Positions 19,625-28,714 are shown, numbered from the stretch's first letter. The stretch: DNA of 64,000 bases from Picosynechococcus sp. PCC 7003 (GCF_001693255.1 NZ_CP016474.1:1072661-1136660), one strand, 5' to 3'. Translations and numbers: made by a program. Notes: generated by a model not told the origin, from the letters alone.

Positions 19625-20689
19625 ATGAATGATTCCCCCATCCTACGCGTCGAAAGCCTTTGTAAGCGTTTCAGTGCCCAAGATTTACCAGCGGTCAAAG
19701 ATATTCAATTTCAACTTGAGCAGGGGGAAATTCTCGGACTTTTAGGGCCTTCCGGTTGCGGAAAAACGACCTTGCTTCGCTTAATTGCCGGGTTTGAGCA
19801 GCCCAGCGCAGGACAAATTATTCTCAATGGTGTACCGGTGAGTACCCCAGAAAATTGCCTTCCCCCAGAGCGACGGAATACGGGGATGGTCTTCCAGGAC
19901 TATGCCTTATTTCCCCACCTCACCATCGCCGATAACATTGCCTTTGGGTTGCGCCACCGTGAACGTAAGTTTTCCCGCCAAGAGATTCGTCAACGGATTC
20001 AGGAAATTTTGCACTTAGTGGGACTTGCGGGCTTAGAAAAACGCTATCCCCATGAGCTATCTGGGGGACAACAGCAACGGATCGCCCTGGCCCGCGCCCT
20101 GGCGCCGCGCCCTTCGTTAATTTTGTTAGATGAGCCCCTGAGTAATTTGGATGTGCAGGTGCGCCATCACCTCCGCCATGAGATTCGCCAAATTATTAAA
20201 GCGGCGGGCATTTCGGCAATTTTTGTTACCCACGATCAAGAAGAAGCCCTCGCCATTTCCGATCGCATTGCCGTGATGCGCCAGGGGAATTTAGAGCAGT
20301 TGGGCACACCAGAGGAAATTTATACCCGCCCGGCCTCTCGGTTTGTGGCAGAATTTGTCACCCATGCGAATTTTTTACCAGCCCAGTGGATTGGTGGGGT
20401 TTGGCGCACGGAGATCGGTGAATTTAAAGTGGCGATCGCCCCCCCAGAACAGGCTGCAGAAGGGGAACTAATGGTGCGGGAGGAGGAGTTGGAATTGATT
20501 CTCCAGCCAGAATCCCCGGTAATTGTGAAGGAGCGGCAATTTTTGGGCCGGGAATATCGCTATTGTCTCCAGACGGATTCAGGCAAATGTCTCCATGCGC
20601 GCATGGGGGTCAATCAATTGGTGCCTGTGGGTTCCCGAGTTCAGATTAAAATTCAATCGGCAACCCCCCAAGTGTTTGCCGCGTCCTAG
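19625..20689 (+). CDS. ABC transporter ATP-binding protein, Fe(III)/polyamine type
   Basis: 354 residues. The ATPase has Walker A GPSGCGKTT near residue 41, a Q-loop in GMVFQDYALFPHL, signature LSGGQQQRIALARAL, Walker B LILLDEPLSNLD and an H-loop in VTHDQEEAL. After residue 240 there is a C-terminal TOBE-like regulatory domain. The PHLTIADNIAFGL and IYTRPASRFVAEFV segments are typical of the FbpC/FutC and PotA group. Length and start resemble cyanobacterial FutC, the iron uptake ATPase, which is my best guess. No permease or binding protein is adjacent, as is also the case for scattered fut genes. It ends 9 bp before the convergent kinase gene. Confidence 0.85.
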   Translation: MNDSPILRVESLCKRFSAQDLPAVKDIQFQLEQGEILGLLGPSGCGKTTLLRLIAGFEQPSAGQIILNGVPVSTPENCLPPERRNTGMVFQDYALFPHLTIADNIAFGLRHRERKFSRQEIRQRIQEILHLVGLAGLEKRYPHELSGGQQQRIALARALAPRPSLILLDEPLSNLDVQVRHHLRHEIRQIIKAAGISAIFVTHDQEEALAISDRIAVMRQGNLEQLGTPEEIYTRPASRFVAEFVTHANFLPAQWIGGVWRTEIGEFKVAIAPPEQAAEGELMVREEELELILQPESPVIVKERQFLGREYRYCLQTDSGKCLHARMGVNQLVPVGSRVQIKIQSATPQVFAAS

Positions 20690-20698
20690 AAAGTTGGG

Positions 20699-22108
20699 CT
20701 AGAGCTTGAAAGAATAGAGAATTTCACCATCGGGCGATCGCCGGGTGGTACCGTTAAATTCTTTGACCCTGGCATCGAGATATTTTTGCGCTTCTTTGCC
20801 AGAAAGCTGCGTACTTTGAGCGAAACGAAGCACCGTCACTTCACCGTTGGTTTCACCGAGGGTCTGGTAAAAATGTTGCCGCAGCCAATCGGAATCAAAT
20901 TTTTCCTTTCGGACTTGGCGATTTAACCGCCACAGCATAAATGAGCCTGTGCCCGTAAAGGGAACCCCGAAAATAATAAAGGCGGCGATCGCTCCCTCTT
21001 GGTCTTCCTGGGAGACATTTTCATTGAGACCTTCGGCGAGGCCATAGATGGCAATTGGTAGCCCCATAATCAACAAAGAGACGCCAATAAAACGTTGGGC
21101 GGCGCGAAACAGAAACTTCGCCCAGTGGGTTTTCGGGGGAGCGGCGAGGGGAGCTTGTCCTTGGAAGTTTTGACCCAAGCCACCACTCACCACCGTTGCG
21201 GGTACTGCTGCTTTCTGCAAATTCGTTTTTTGGAGATTAATGGCTGGCTTGGTAATGGGTTGGGCGGCACCAGTCAGGGATTGGAGCGCTGCTTTCACGG
21301 CCATGGCCGATGGATAACGACTACGAAAATCGAAACAAATCATCCGGTCTAGGATCGCCGCAAATTCCGGGCTGACCTGGGCATCTTGACGCCAAAGAAT
21401 CTCGGCGGTTTGGGGGTCTTCGTAGAGTTCGTCGCCACTGCGATAACCCATGGGGGGCAACTTGCCGGTGAGAGCTTGGATGATAATCAAGCCTGTGGCA
21501 TAGATGTCACTACTGAGCTTCGGTTTGCCCCGACCCTGTTCGTTGGCCATATAACCAGGGGTGCCAATAATGGTGCCGACACGGGTTTGACCCTGGGCGT
21601 TGATTTGGGTGCCGGCCAGTTCTTTCACGGCGCCGAAATCGATCAGGACAATTTTGCCGTCTTGTTTTCGGCGAATCAGGTTCGCGGGTTTGATGTCCCG
21701 GTGAATCACGTTTTGGCTGTGGATAAAGCTGAGGGGTTCGAGGATACTTTTTAGAAGGGCGATCGCATAGGCTTCGCTGAGTTTTTTGCCGACGGTGATT
21801 TCCCGTTCGAGACTATGGCCTTCGACAAAATCCTGAACAAGGAAAAATTCTTGATTAATTTCAAAATAGGCGAGCAGGTGGGGAATTTGGTCATGATCTC
21901 CCAGACGATTGAGCAGTTGGGCTTCCGCTTCAAAGAGTCGCCGCGCCACCTTCAGGGCTTCGGGGTCACTAAAACTGGGCTTGAACTGCTTAACGACACA
22001 GATTTTGTTGAACTGCTTGATGTCCTCAGCGATAAAGGTTTGCCCAAAGCCCCCCGCCGCCAAGGATTTGACGATGCGATAGCGGCCATCGAGTAACTGC
22101 CCAATCAT
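20699..22108 (-). CDS. Membrane-anchored Ser/Thr protein kinase
   Basis: 469 residues. The N-terminal 275 residues are a Hanks-type kinase: Gly loop LAAGGFGQTF, the HRDIKPANLI catalytic loop near 136, and DFGAVKEL near 157. This matches the cyanobacterial group that has VIHRDIKPAN and ends with TGKLPPMGYRSG. Two hydrophobic segments follow (about 340-362 and 375-395), then a soluble C-terminal domain that ends SPDGEILYSFKL. The first 96 bp of this gene lie inside a 250-bp direct repeat whose other copy is 4.4 kb away. Before that duplication this kinase was probably directly downstream of fghA. Confidence 0.88.
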   Translation of the reverse strand: MIGQLLDGRYRIVKSLAAGGFGQTFIAEDIKQFNKICVVKQFKPSFSDPEALKVARRLFEAEAQLLNRLGDHDQIPHLLAYFEINQEFFLVQDFVEGHSLEREITVGKKLSEAYAIALLKSILEPLSFIHSQNVIHRDIKPANLIRRKQDGKIVLIDFGAVKELAGTQINAQGQTRVGTIIGTPGYMANEQGRGKPKLSSDIYATGLIIIQALTGKLPPMGYRSGDELYEDPQTAEILWRQDAQVSPEFAAILDRMICFDFRSRYPSAMAVKAALQSLTGAAQPITKPAINLQKTNLQKAAVPATVVSGGLGQNFQGQAPLAAPPKTHWAKFLFRAAQRFIGVSLLIMGLPIAIYGLAEGLNENVSQEDQEGAIAAFIIFGVPFTGTGSFMLWRLNRQVRKEKFDSDWLRQHFYQTLGETNGEVTVLRFAQSTQLSGKEAQKYLDARVKEFNGTTRRSPDGEILYSFKL

Positions 22109-22262
22109 AATCTCTGTAACGGTTGGCTCACACCTAAACTGATGTTCCCATTATGGAACAGGTTCGGCGAAAACATTTAGCCAATCAGGAATTGGGCGTG
22201 GTGGCGGATATGGTCAATCATAAAAGTGGCAATGAAAAAATAGCTGTGGTTATAGCCTTCCT
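22013..22262. repeat. Left copy of a 250-bp direct repeat (kinase 5' end plus fghA 3' end)
   Basis: Matches 26415-26664 at a constant offset of 4402 with no gap and about ten mismatches counted by eye. It holds the first 32 codons of the Ser/Thr kinase at 20699-22108, the 68-bp spacer, and the last 29 codons of an fghA copy. Similarity stops sharply after TAGCCTTCCT. Confidence 0.92.
22177..22262 (-). pseudogene. Relic of the 3' end of fghA
   Basis: On the minus strand this reads [20 protein letters not shown] and ends FLIG-stop, the C-terminus of the intact S-formylglutathione hydrolase at 26579-27424 with one substitution (N for D in GYNHS) in the amino acid run. The catalytic His (in HSYFF) is in the relic but the rest of the enzyme is missing. 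A few codons upstream ([10 protein letters not shown]) vaguely resemble fghA too but are no longer alignable. Confidence 0.88.
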
Positions 22263-22349
22263 CTCTAAGTTTCTCATGGATTAGCGTTAATCGATTTTTA
22301 GGGCAGGGAAACAAAATCATAGCCAAAGCCAGACCGCTCTAGTTCTTGT

Positions 22350-23738
22350 TTATTGATTTGATGCTTTCAGAAGAGCTTGCTTAAACTCTAGAGCCGTTTG
22401 AAAGTGCAATTTACCCGAATCATCTAAAGCTTGATCGATCACTATGGCAAGGCGATCTGGAATCTCAGTGTTTCGGCGTTGAATTGGTACAGGATGGGTT
22501 TGCAAAACGGTGAGTAATGGATCACCACCAAAATCACGGGGATATTTGCGCGTCAGAAGATAGTACAAGCAAGCTGCTGCCGCCCATACATCGATTTCTG
22601 GTTGAGCATATTTGAAGTGGAGCACTTGGGCACGGGACATGAAAGGAAATGTACCTTCCAAATGTTGACCACTACGGGAAAGTCCACTTAATCCGGCATT
22701 ATCAAAAGCTTTTGCGATCCCAAAATCAGCAATTTTCGAAATAAGTTTTCCGTCTTTTTCAGTGAGCAAAATATTACTGGGTTTCAGATCTCTGTGAACT
22801 AATCCTTTTGCTGTGCCCAAGCCGCCATCTCGCTGTTTGACGTAGGGAATCTCTACGGCATGGGCATAGTGCAAGCCATCAAGGATAGGGATGATTAGCG
22901 ATAGAGCTTCTTTGATAGTAAGAGGTTTAGTGAATTTTTCAAGGTATTGTTCGAGGTTGCCTGCTTCGCAATATTCGAGGGTGAAATAGAAAATGCCTTC
23001 GGAGAAACCATAATCCAATAGCTGCACAATATTGGGATGTTTCAGTGGCTTAGTATTTTCGACTTCCCGGAGGAATTGTTCTTTTTGGCGGGGATGGTTG
23101 GCGACCTCCGGCAGCATCACCTTCAACGCAACTTGGTTTTGGGTTTTCTGGTGAGTGGCGAGATAGACTTCCCCAAATGCACCTTTGCCTAAGACTTCGC
23201 TGAGGTAGTAGCCATGAATGGGGAGGAGTGATGGATCGGGGTCGTCGCCTTTGATGAGTTTTTTCAGCCAACCTTTAACAAAATCCATCAGATTGCCTTG
23301 GGGTGGAGCAGCAATAAGGGCTTCTTCGTCTTGCTGGGCTTGGGAAAATTGGAAGGTATCGGATTCCGGGGCTGTGTAGGTGGTAGTGACTTGAATCAAC
23401 AGAGTATCAATGCGGATGGTGTCGTTGTCCTTCAGCTCGGTTTCGATAAATGAGAGTTTCTGGGCTTCTTCTGGGCTGAGGTGTTTGGGGCGTTGTCCGA
23501 TTTTTTGTTCGTTGATGTAAGTTCCGCTTTTACTACCGAGATCGCGAATGGTGATTTGGGGCGGGTTGATATTGAGCAAACAATGACGACGGGAAATGGC
23601 AGAAAATTCTTTAGTGGTGGGCAATTGAATATCGCAGTCGTCTCCCCGTCCGATCAGACAGATTGTACGCTCAGTATAAGTATGGGCTTGTCCTTGGTGA
23701 GAGCTATTGAGAAAGCTGAGGGTGATGCTGGTGGGCAT
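22350..23738 (-). CDS. FHA-domain Ser/Thr protein kinase
   Basis: 462 residues from ATG 23738 (MPTSITLSFLN). Residues 1-115 form an FHA domain with the phosphothreonine-binding pattern IGRGDDCDIQLP, ISRRHCLL and DLGSKSGTYIN. Residues about 175-455 are a Hanks kinase: GKGAFGEVYLA, VALKVMLPE, VHRDLKPSNILL near 314, and ADFGIAKAF near 338. No membrane segment is seen, so it is probably cytosolic. It starts 27 bp after the toxin stop on the same strand, which suggests an operon antitoxin-toxin-kinase. It may act on phosphorylated partners bound through the FHA domain. Substrate is unknown. Confidence 0.88.
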   Translation of the reverse strand: MPTSITLSFLNSSHQGQAHTYTERTICLIGRGDDCDIQLPTTKEFSAISRRHCLLNINPPQITIRDLGSKSGTYINEQKIGQRPKHLSPEEAQKLSFIETELKDNDTIRIDTLLIQVTTTYTAPESDTFQFSQAQQDEEALIAAPPQGNLMDFVKGWLKKLIKGDDPDPSLLPIHGYYLSEVLGKGAFGEVYLATHQKTQNQVALKVMLPEVANHPRQKEQFLREVENTKPLKHPNIVQLLDYGFSEGIFYFTLEYCEAGNLEQYLEKFTKPLTIKEALSLIIPILDGLHYAHAVEIPYVKQRDGGLGTAKGLVHRDLKPSNILLTEKDGKLISKIADFGIAKAFDNAGLSGLSRSGQHLEGTFPFMSRAQVLHFKYAQPEIDVWAAAACLYYLLTRKYPRDFGGDPLLTVLQTHPVPIQRRNTEIPDRLAIVIDQALDDSGKLHFQTALEFKQALLKASNQ

Positions 23739-23765
23739 GGGACAAAGGGCAAAGGGAAAACTCAA

Positions 23766-24062
23766 TTACTGTAAACGGGATTGCTGTTGAAGATCTTGTT
23801 TGAGGTGAAGACAAGCAATAATGACTATTTGCGTTTCTGTGATGATGTAAAACAGAGCATAGGGAAAGCGGCGAATAATTTTGCGGCGGATGTTTTTTCT
23901 GACGACAGGGTGTGCTCCGGGATAACGTTGAATTTGGGAGAGGTTCGCATCAATTATCCGGATAAATTCTGACCCAAGTCCTTTGTTTCGCTGTTCATAC
24001 CAGTCATAAATTTTTTCTAGGTCTTGTTCTGTTTGGGGAGTTAGAACAACAGGTCGTTTCAT
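23766..24062 (-). CDS. RelE/ParE-family toxin
   Basis: 98 residues from ATG 24062 (MKRPVVLTPQT). It has the ParE/RelE layout: helix TEQDLEKIYDWYEQRN, GSEFIRIIDANLSQIQRYP, and the C-terminal sheet KIIRRFPYALFYIITETQIVIIACLHLKQD. ParE members hit DNA gyrase and RelE members cleave ribosome-bound mRNA; the sequence does not decide between them. The start overlaps the antitoxin stop by 4 bp (ATGA-type coupling). A longer frame reaching 24095 would overlap the antitoxin more and is not needed. Confidence 0.85.
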   Translation of the reverse strand: MKRPVVLTPQTEQDLEKIYDWYEQRNKGLGSEFIRIIDANLSQIQRYPGAHPVVRKNIRRKIIRRFPYALFYIITETQIVIIACLHLKQDLQQQSRLQ

Positions 24063-24274
24063 CGGTCTAAAATGCGTTGTTGTACTTCTGACCAAGGGGA
24101 AACATTTGTCGGATCGGTTTGGTATTGCTCTTGACGGCGATCGAGATCTTCTATTTGAAGTTGAGTGAGGGGAAGGTCATCTGTTGTTGTGGCAATGTCG
24201 TCCCACAGGTCTTGCACGAGTTGAATTTTTTCAGCAAGGCTTAATTCTTTGATGTGTTGTTGGAGAATACTCAT
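24059..24274 (-). CDS. Antitoxin of the RelE/ParE pair (addiction-module family)
   Basis: 71 residues, matching the short addiction-module antitoxins paired with ParE/RelE toxins in cyanobacteria: N-terminal LSLAEKIQLVQDLWDDIA, a central LTQLQIEDLDRRQEQY and a C-terminal PWSEVQQRI. It is upstream of and overlaps its toxin, the usual order. It probably binds and neutralises the toxin and autoregulates the promoter in the 238-bp gap upstream. Confidence 0.82.
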   Translation of the reverse strand: MSILQQHIKELSLAEKIQLVQDLWDDIATTTDDLPLTQLQIEDLDRRQEQYQTDPTNVSPWSEVQQRILDR

Positions 24275-24512
24275 CGTATTTCTGGGGAGATGAAGGGCTA
24301 GGAGCGTGCAACTTCCACAATTTTACTCTGGATCAATTGGCGTTTGAGGTTATTTATCAGCACAAAATTTGAATCCTGCCATCGATAGAGACAGCATAGC
24401 CCTTCAAACAAGCTACTCCACTACGCTGCCCTAAGGTGATTTTTGGATGGGATTGTTTTCATCGCTGGATTTAGGTTGGACTCCCCACTAGGCACGCTCG
24501 ATACATTTACAT

Positions 24513-26345
24513 CTATTGATTCTGGCAAATCTTGAGAGTACTGGAGCTGACGCAAGCCACCCGAAAACCAGTGAGCCTGTTGGAGTGGTCAGGTTTACCC
24601 CTGGCGCGATTCGCTGAGCGGCAGGTGCTCGGATTGTTGTTCCAAGAACCACCCCGCAATATACGTTCATTACTAGCTGACCATCTAACGCTGTCATCGC
24701 TATGGTATACGAAGAACTCACCACGACCATCACCATGCATCCATATGGGGTCATCAGACCATACAATGCAACCATTTTCTTTTGCTTCCTTGGGTTTTTC
24801 CTCATAGGTATCGTGCCAAGGATCTGCGCACCACTCCCATAAATTACCGTGCATATCGTACAGCCCAAAAGTATTAGCAGGGAAACTACCCACTTCTGTT
24901 GTTTCTTGTCGATAGACCCCTTTTCTCCCTTTGCCATAGACATAATGTCCACAGTAGTTTGCTTGATCTGTGCTGATCGTTTCCCCAAAATAAAATGCTG
25001 TTGTCGTTCCTGCCCGACAAGCATATTCCCATTCCGCTTCACTGGGTAATCGATAGCTCTTCTTCGTCTTTTTGTTAAGCTTCTTGATGAACTCTTGACA
25101 GTCATTCCACGACACAGAATCTATAGGGTGGTTATCACCATTCTTAAAAGACGAAGGGTTCTTACCCATTACCGCCTGCCATTGCCCCTGTGTAACCAGA
25201 AATTTCCCCATGTAAAAGGGTTTTGGGATTGTGACTCGATGTTGCGGAGTTTCCGGCCTAAACCCATCAGAAGAATCCTTCTTGCATCTAGCGATTTCAT
25301 CGTCCGGTGTCCCCATCATGAAGGTTCCTGCTGGGATTAGTAACATTTCCAGCTTCACCCCATTCTCCAAATCCTCTGTAAAAGATTTTGGTAATGATTT
25401 TTGAACATTGGGAGGTTGAGTAATGTCAATCTTACGGGGTATTTGGATGGTTGTTTTCCGGTATTGATTTGGTACTGTGGGCAGAACCCTTGGCGCAGTA
25501 TTTTCCTGTTTTTGCCCAATGCCCAAAAGCGCTAGCCATTGCTGTATGGATGGGGGGCGATCTGACGCTTGTACCGCTGTCCCCTGAATAATTGCCTCAG
25601 AAATTTCTTTACTAACCTTGGGATTCAGCTCATGGACTGGCTTAACAAGAATATTATGTTCTTCCCGATAGTTCCCCGGAATCATCATGTGACCAGATAA
25701 CAGCGTATAAAGCGTTGCTGCAAGGGCATAGACATCTAATGCCGGTGTAAAATTGTCCCGCCGCTTGTACTGCTCCGGTGGCGCAAACCCTTCTGTCAGA
25801 CTATTGGTAATGCTATTAATCGCACCAATATCCACTTCTCGCGCCAAGCCAAAATCAATGAGAATCGCTTCTTGGGTATCCTTACGCAGCAAAATATTAT
25901 TGGGCTTGACATCCCGATGGAGTATCACTTGATCCTGGCTGGTGTGCATATGGTGCAACGCCGCGCCCACTTGTCCAATAATCTTTAACGCTTGCGCCTC
26001 TGAAAAAGTTTGACCGTCCCGCAACGGCTTCATAAGATCACTGCCATCGACATATTCCATCACCATGCACCACAGACCATTCGCCTGAAACAGTTGAGGA
26101 TAAACCTTAACAATATGAGGATGTTGCAAAGTTGCTAAAACCATTGCCTCATTCACGAACTTCTCTTGCATCTCATCCCAGTTGGGGCGATCGCCGTGGA
26201 GATGACGATTGAGGGTTTTAATCGCGACGGGTTGATTATTTTTGAGATCAAAGGCACGGTAGGTCAGCCCAAATCCACCGGGGGTCAAGCTTGCATCGAT
26301 ACGATAACGGTTTTTGAGGACTTGCTGGGGCTGGAACATGGTCAT
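24513..26345 (-). CDS. Ser/Thr kinase fused to a formylglycine-generating-enzyme (FGE-sulfatase) domain
   Basis: 610 residues from ATG 26345 (MTMFQPQQVL). The kinase is at about 12-270: TPGGFGLTY, VAIKTLNRH, HRDVKPNNILL near 143, and DFGLAREVD near 164. A linker precedes the FGE-sulfatase domain at about 330-602: MLLIPAGTFMMGTP, PVTQ-like FLVTQGQWQAVMG, RLPSEAEWEYACRAG, DMHGNLWEW, and RGGSWNNNPSTCRSANR. The single Cys of the last motif is present, but true FGE needs a second nearby Cys that I do not see. Modification of a sulfatase is therefore doubtful. The fusion is typical of cyanobacteria; targets are not known. The 238 bp after it holds no gene. Confidence 0.88.
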   Translation of the reverse strand: MTMFQPQQVLKNRYRIDASLTPGGFGLTYRAFDLKNNQPVAIKTLNRHLHGDRPNWDEMQEKFVNEAMVLATLQHPHIVKVYPQLFQANGLWCMVMEYVDGSDLMKPLRDGQTFSEAQALKIIGQVGAALHHMHTSQDQVILHRDVKPNNILLRKDTQEAILIDFGLAREVDIGAINSITNSLTEGFAPPEQYKRRDNFTPALDVYALAATLYTLLSGHMMIPGNYREEHNILVKPVHELNPKVSKEISEAIIQGTAVQASDRPPSIQQWLALLGIGQKQENTAPRVLPTVPNQYRKTTIQIPRKIDITQPPNVQKSLPKSFTEDLENGVKLEMLLIPAGTFMMGTPDDEIARCKKDSSDGFRPETPQHRVTIPKPFYMGKFLVTQGQWQAVMGKNPSSFKNGDNHPIDSVSWNDCQEFIKKLNKKTKKSYRLPSEAEWEYACRAGTTTAFYFGETISTDQANYCGHYVYGKGRKGVYRQETTEVGSFPANTFGLYDMHGNLWEWCADPWHDTYEEKPKEAKENGCIVWSDDPIWMHGDGRGEFFVYHSDDSVRWSASNERILRGGSWNNNPSTCRSANRARGKPDHSNRLTGFRVACVSSSTLKICQNQ

Positions 26346-26390
26346 GGCAACGGGAGAACACTTACCCAATCTTATAAAGTTTTGGCTTAA

Positions 26391-26510
26391 TCAGGGTATG
26401 TGAACAGTGAGTTGCTGTTTGATGTCCTCGGTGATAAAGGTTTGTCCAAAGCCTCCCGCCGCCAAGGATTTGACGATGCGATAGCGGCCATCGAGTAACT
26501 GCCCAATCAT
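26391..26510 (-). pseudogene. Relic of the 5' end of the Ser/Thr kinase gene
   Basis: Starts like the kinase at 20699-22108 (MIGQLLDGRYRIVKSLAAGG), keeps the Gly loop, changes one residue (A to T after QTFI), and stops after 39 codons where the repeat ends. It could be translated as a short peptide but cannot be a kinase. It shows which gene originally followed fghA. Confidence 0.85.
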
Positions 26511-26664
26511 AATCTCTGTAACGGTTGGCTCACACCTAAACTGATGTCCCCATTATGGAACAGGTTCGGCGAAAACATTTAGCCAATCAGGAATTGGGCG
26601 TGGTGCCGGATATGGTCGATCATAAAAGTGGCAATGAAAAAATAACTGTGGTCATAGCCTTCCT
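26415..26664. repeat. Right copy of the 250-bp direct repeat
   Basis: Partner of 22013-22262. It holds the true 3' end of fghA, the spacer, and the truncated kinase start. The left edge lies in the kinase relic and the right edge inside fghA, so the unit has no gene-end boundary of its own. Confidence 0.92.
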
Positions 26665-27424
26665 GATAACGGAGGGTGAGGGGTTGACCGACTTTTTCGC
26701 AGGCGATCGCCAATTTTTCCGTGAGCAATTGTTCCCCTAGAAAACCATCGGCACTGCCTTGATCCACCAAAATTGGATAGCTTAACGGGCCGTTTTTTTG
26801 TAAAAGCGCTGTCGCATCGTAGGTTTCCCAGAGGGTTTTATCGGTGCCCAAATATGCGGTGAAGGCTTTGTCTCCCCAGGGGCACTGGCTCGGCGCAACG
26901 ATCGGCGCAAAGGCAGACACCGACTGGTAAAAATCAGGCTTCCGTAGGGCACACACTAAAGCTCCATGACCCCCCATAGAATGGCCAAAAATCCCCCGTT
27001 TCGCCGTCACAGAAAAGTTTGCTTCAATGAGTTCGGGCAGTTCCTCGGTGATGTAGCTGTACATCCGGTAGTGGTTTACCCAGGGCTGTTGGGTCGCATC
27101 CACGTAGAAACCGGCGCCACTGCCGAGATCCCAGTCTTTATCTTCGTCGGCGATGCCCGTATTGCGGGGACTGGTATCGGGGGCGACGAGCATTAAGCCA
27201 TGGTCTGCGGCATATTTTTGGGCACCCGCCTTGGTGGTGAAATTTTCCTCGGTGCAAGTCAAACCCGACAAATAGTAGAGGACGGGCACGGGTTGGGTTT
27301 CGGCTTGGGGCGGTACAAACACCGCAAAGTTCATCGGCACACCACACACTGCGGAATTGTGTTGGTAATACTGGACTTTGCCACCAAAACAGAGGGTTTC
27401 TTTCGTTAAAACAAGGTTTGTCAT
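26579..27424 (-). CDS. fghA: S-formylglutathione hydrolase
   Basis: Hydrolyses S-formylglutathione to formate and glutathione, the second step of formaldehyde removal. 281 residues from ATG 27424 (MTNLVLTKETLCFGG). Esterase-D fold with oxyanion segment LSGLTCTEENF, nucleophile elbow GHSMGGHGAL, Asp in DQGSADGFL and the catalytic His in EGYDHSYFF. It begins 57 bp after the dehydrogenase gene on the same strand, so the two form an operon for the pathway. The last 86 bp are duplicated at 22177-22262. Confidence 0.95.
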   Translation of the reverse strand: MTNLVLTKETLCFGGKVQYYQHNSAVCGVPMNFAVFVPPQAETQPVPVLYYLSGLTCTEENFTTKAGAQKYAADHGLMLVAPDTSPRNTGIADEDKDWDLGSGAGFYVDATQQPWVNHYRMYSYITEELPELIEANFSVTAKRGIFGHSMGGHGALVCALRKPDFYQSVSAFAPIVAPSQCPWGDKAFTAYLGTDKTLWETYDATALLQKNGPLSYPILVDQGSADGFLGEQLLTEKLAIACEKVGQPLTLRYQEGYDHSYFFIATFMIDHIRHHAQFLIG

Positions 27425-27481
27425 CGTTAATTTGATCGTGCGATGGGGGCATACCATGGTAATCCCCCACATAATGTTTCC

Positions 27482-28591
27482 TTAAAAGGTGACGACGCTG
27501 CGGATGGATTTACCCGCGTGCATCAGGTCAAAGGCTTCGTTAATCTTCTCAATGGGCATGGTGTGGGTAATCAAATCATCGATGTTGATCTTGCCTTCCA
27601 TGTACCAATCGACAATTTTCGGCACATCGGTACGGCCCCTCGCGCCCCCAAAGGCAGTTCCTTTCCAGACGCGCCCCGTTACTAACTGGAATGGTCGCGT
27701 ACTAATCTCTTGGCCTGCGCCTGCTACCCCAACGATGGTAGAAACTCCCCAACCTTTATGGCAACTTTCTAGGGCCTGGCGCATTACGTTGACATTGCCA
27801 ATACATTCGAAAGTGTAATCCGCGCCGCCTTTTGTTAAATCCACTAAATAGGGCACGAGATCACCCTCGACTTCCTTGGGGTTTACGAAATGGGTCATGC
27901 CAAATTTTTCGGCGATCGCCTTTTTATCGTCGTTAATGTCTACCCCAACGATCATGTCGGCCCCCACCATGCGGCAGCCTTGGATCACGTTTAGGCCAAT
28001 GCCCCCGAGACCGAAGACGATCACCTTCGACCCCACTTCAACTTTCGCCGTATTGATCACCGCCCCGATCCCTGTGGTGACGCCACAGCCGATGTAGCAG
28101 ACCTTATCAAAGGGGGCATCTTCGCGAATTTTTGCCAGGGAAATTTCCGGCACCACGGTGTAGTTGGCAAAGGTGGAGGTGCCCATGTAATGAAAGAGCG
28201 GTTCGCCATTAATCGAAAATCGTCCGGTGCCATCGGGCATCACACCCCGACCTTGGGTGAGTCGGATCGCTTGGCAGAGGTTTGTTTTGAAACTGAGGCA
28301 ATATTCGCACTCGCGGCATTCTGGCACATAGAGCGGAATAACGTGATCGCCTGGCTTTAGACTTTTAACATCCGGCCCCACTTCGACCACAACTCCCGCC
28401 CCTTCATGGCCCAGGATCGCCGGGAATAGCCCCTCTGGATCGGCCCCAGATAAAGTGTAGGCATCGGTGTGACAAACCCCTGTCGCCTTGATTTCCACCA
28501 ACACTTCCCCGGCTTTGGGGGGTTCAAGTTGAACCGTTTCTACCTTGAGAGGCTCTTTTGCTGCGTAGGCGATCGCCGCTTTCACATCCAT
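27482..28591 (-). CDS. frmA: S-(hydroxymethyl)glutathione dehydrogenase, class III alcohol dehydrogenase
   Basis: Oxidises S-(hydroxymethyl)glutathione with NAD. 369 residues of the class III zinc ADH type: catalytic Zn ligands in [15 protein letters not shown] and GHEGAGVV, structural Zn cysteines in [17 protein letters not shown], catalytic CGVTTGIGA, Rossmann [12 protein letters not shown]. The start is ATG 28591 and the length equals the family norm. It heads the operon with fghA. Confidence 0.96.
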   Translation of the reverse strand: MDVKAAIAYAAKEPLKVETVQLEPPKAGEVLVEIKATGVCHTDAYTLSGADPEGLFPAILGHEGAGVVVEVGPDVKSLKPGDHVIPLYVPECRECEYCLSFKTNLCQAIRLTQGRGVMPDGTGRFSINGEPLFHYMGTSTFANYTVVPEISLAKIREDAPFDKVCYIGCGVTTGIGAVINTAKVEVGSKVIVFGLGGIGLNVIQGCRMVGADMIVGVDINDDKKAIAEKFGMTHFVNPKEVEGDLVPYLVDLTKGGADYTFECIGNVNVMRQALESCHKGWGVSTIVGVAGAGQEISTRPFQLVTGRVWKGTAFGGARGRTDVPKIVDWYMEGKINIDDLITHTMPIEKINEAFDLMHAGKSIRSVVTF

Positions 28592-28714
28592 GGGGTCAAT
28601 CCTTGAATTTTGGTTGTAATCGTTACTATTCTAGAGACAAATACATCGGCTCAGATCTTTGACCGGGGCGTTGTTTGTCATTCTGCCTGGAGGCTAATTA
28701 GCATAAACGAAGCT

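Larger units (their letters stand above)
22263..26414. mobile_element. 4.15-kb inserted segment between direct repeats (kinases and toxin-antitoxin)
   Basis: The segment between the two repeat copies holds four genes on the minus strand: kinase-FGE fusion, antitoxin, toxin and FHA-kinase. Only one HIP1 octamer (26187-26194) was found in it, against about one per kilobase outside. No transposase, integrase or terminal inverted repeats were seen. The arrangement of partial genes at both edges is what single-crossover integration of a circular molecule with 250 bp of homology would leave; a tandem duplication followed by deletion gives the same picture. Confidence 0.6.

Noticed and set aside
24275-24512. 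Short frame ending LKRQLIQSKIVEVARS in the gap after the kinase-FGE gene
   Set aside because: About 40 codons between stops with no start or ribosome site and no family match.
24488-25105. 205-codon frame on the minus strand over the FGE domain
   Set aside because: It overlaps the clearly recognisable FGE motifs in another frame, and its own sequence shows no family pattern.
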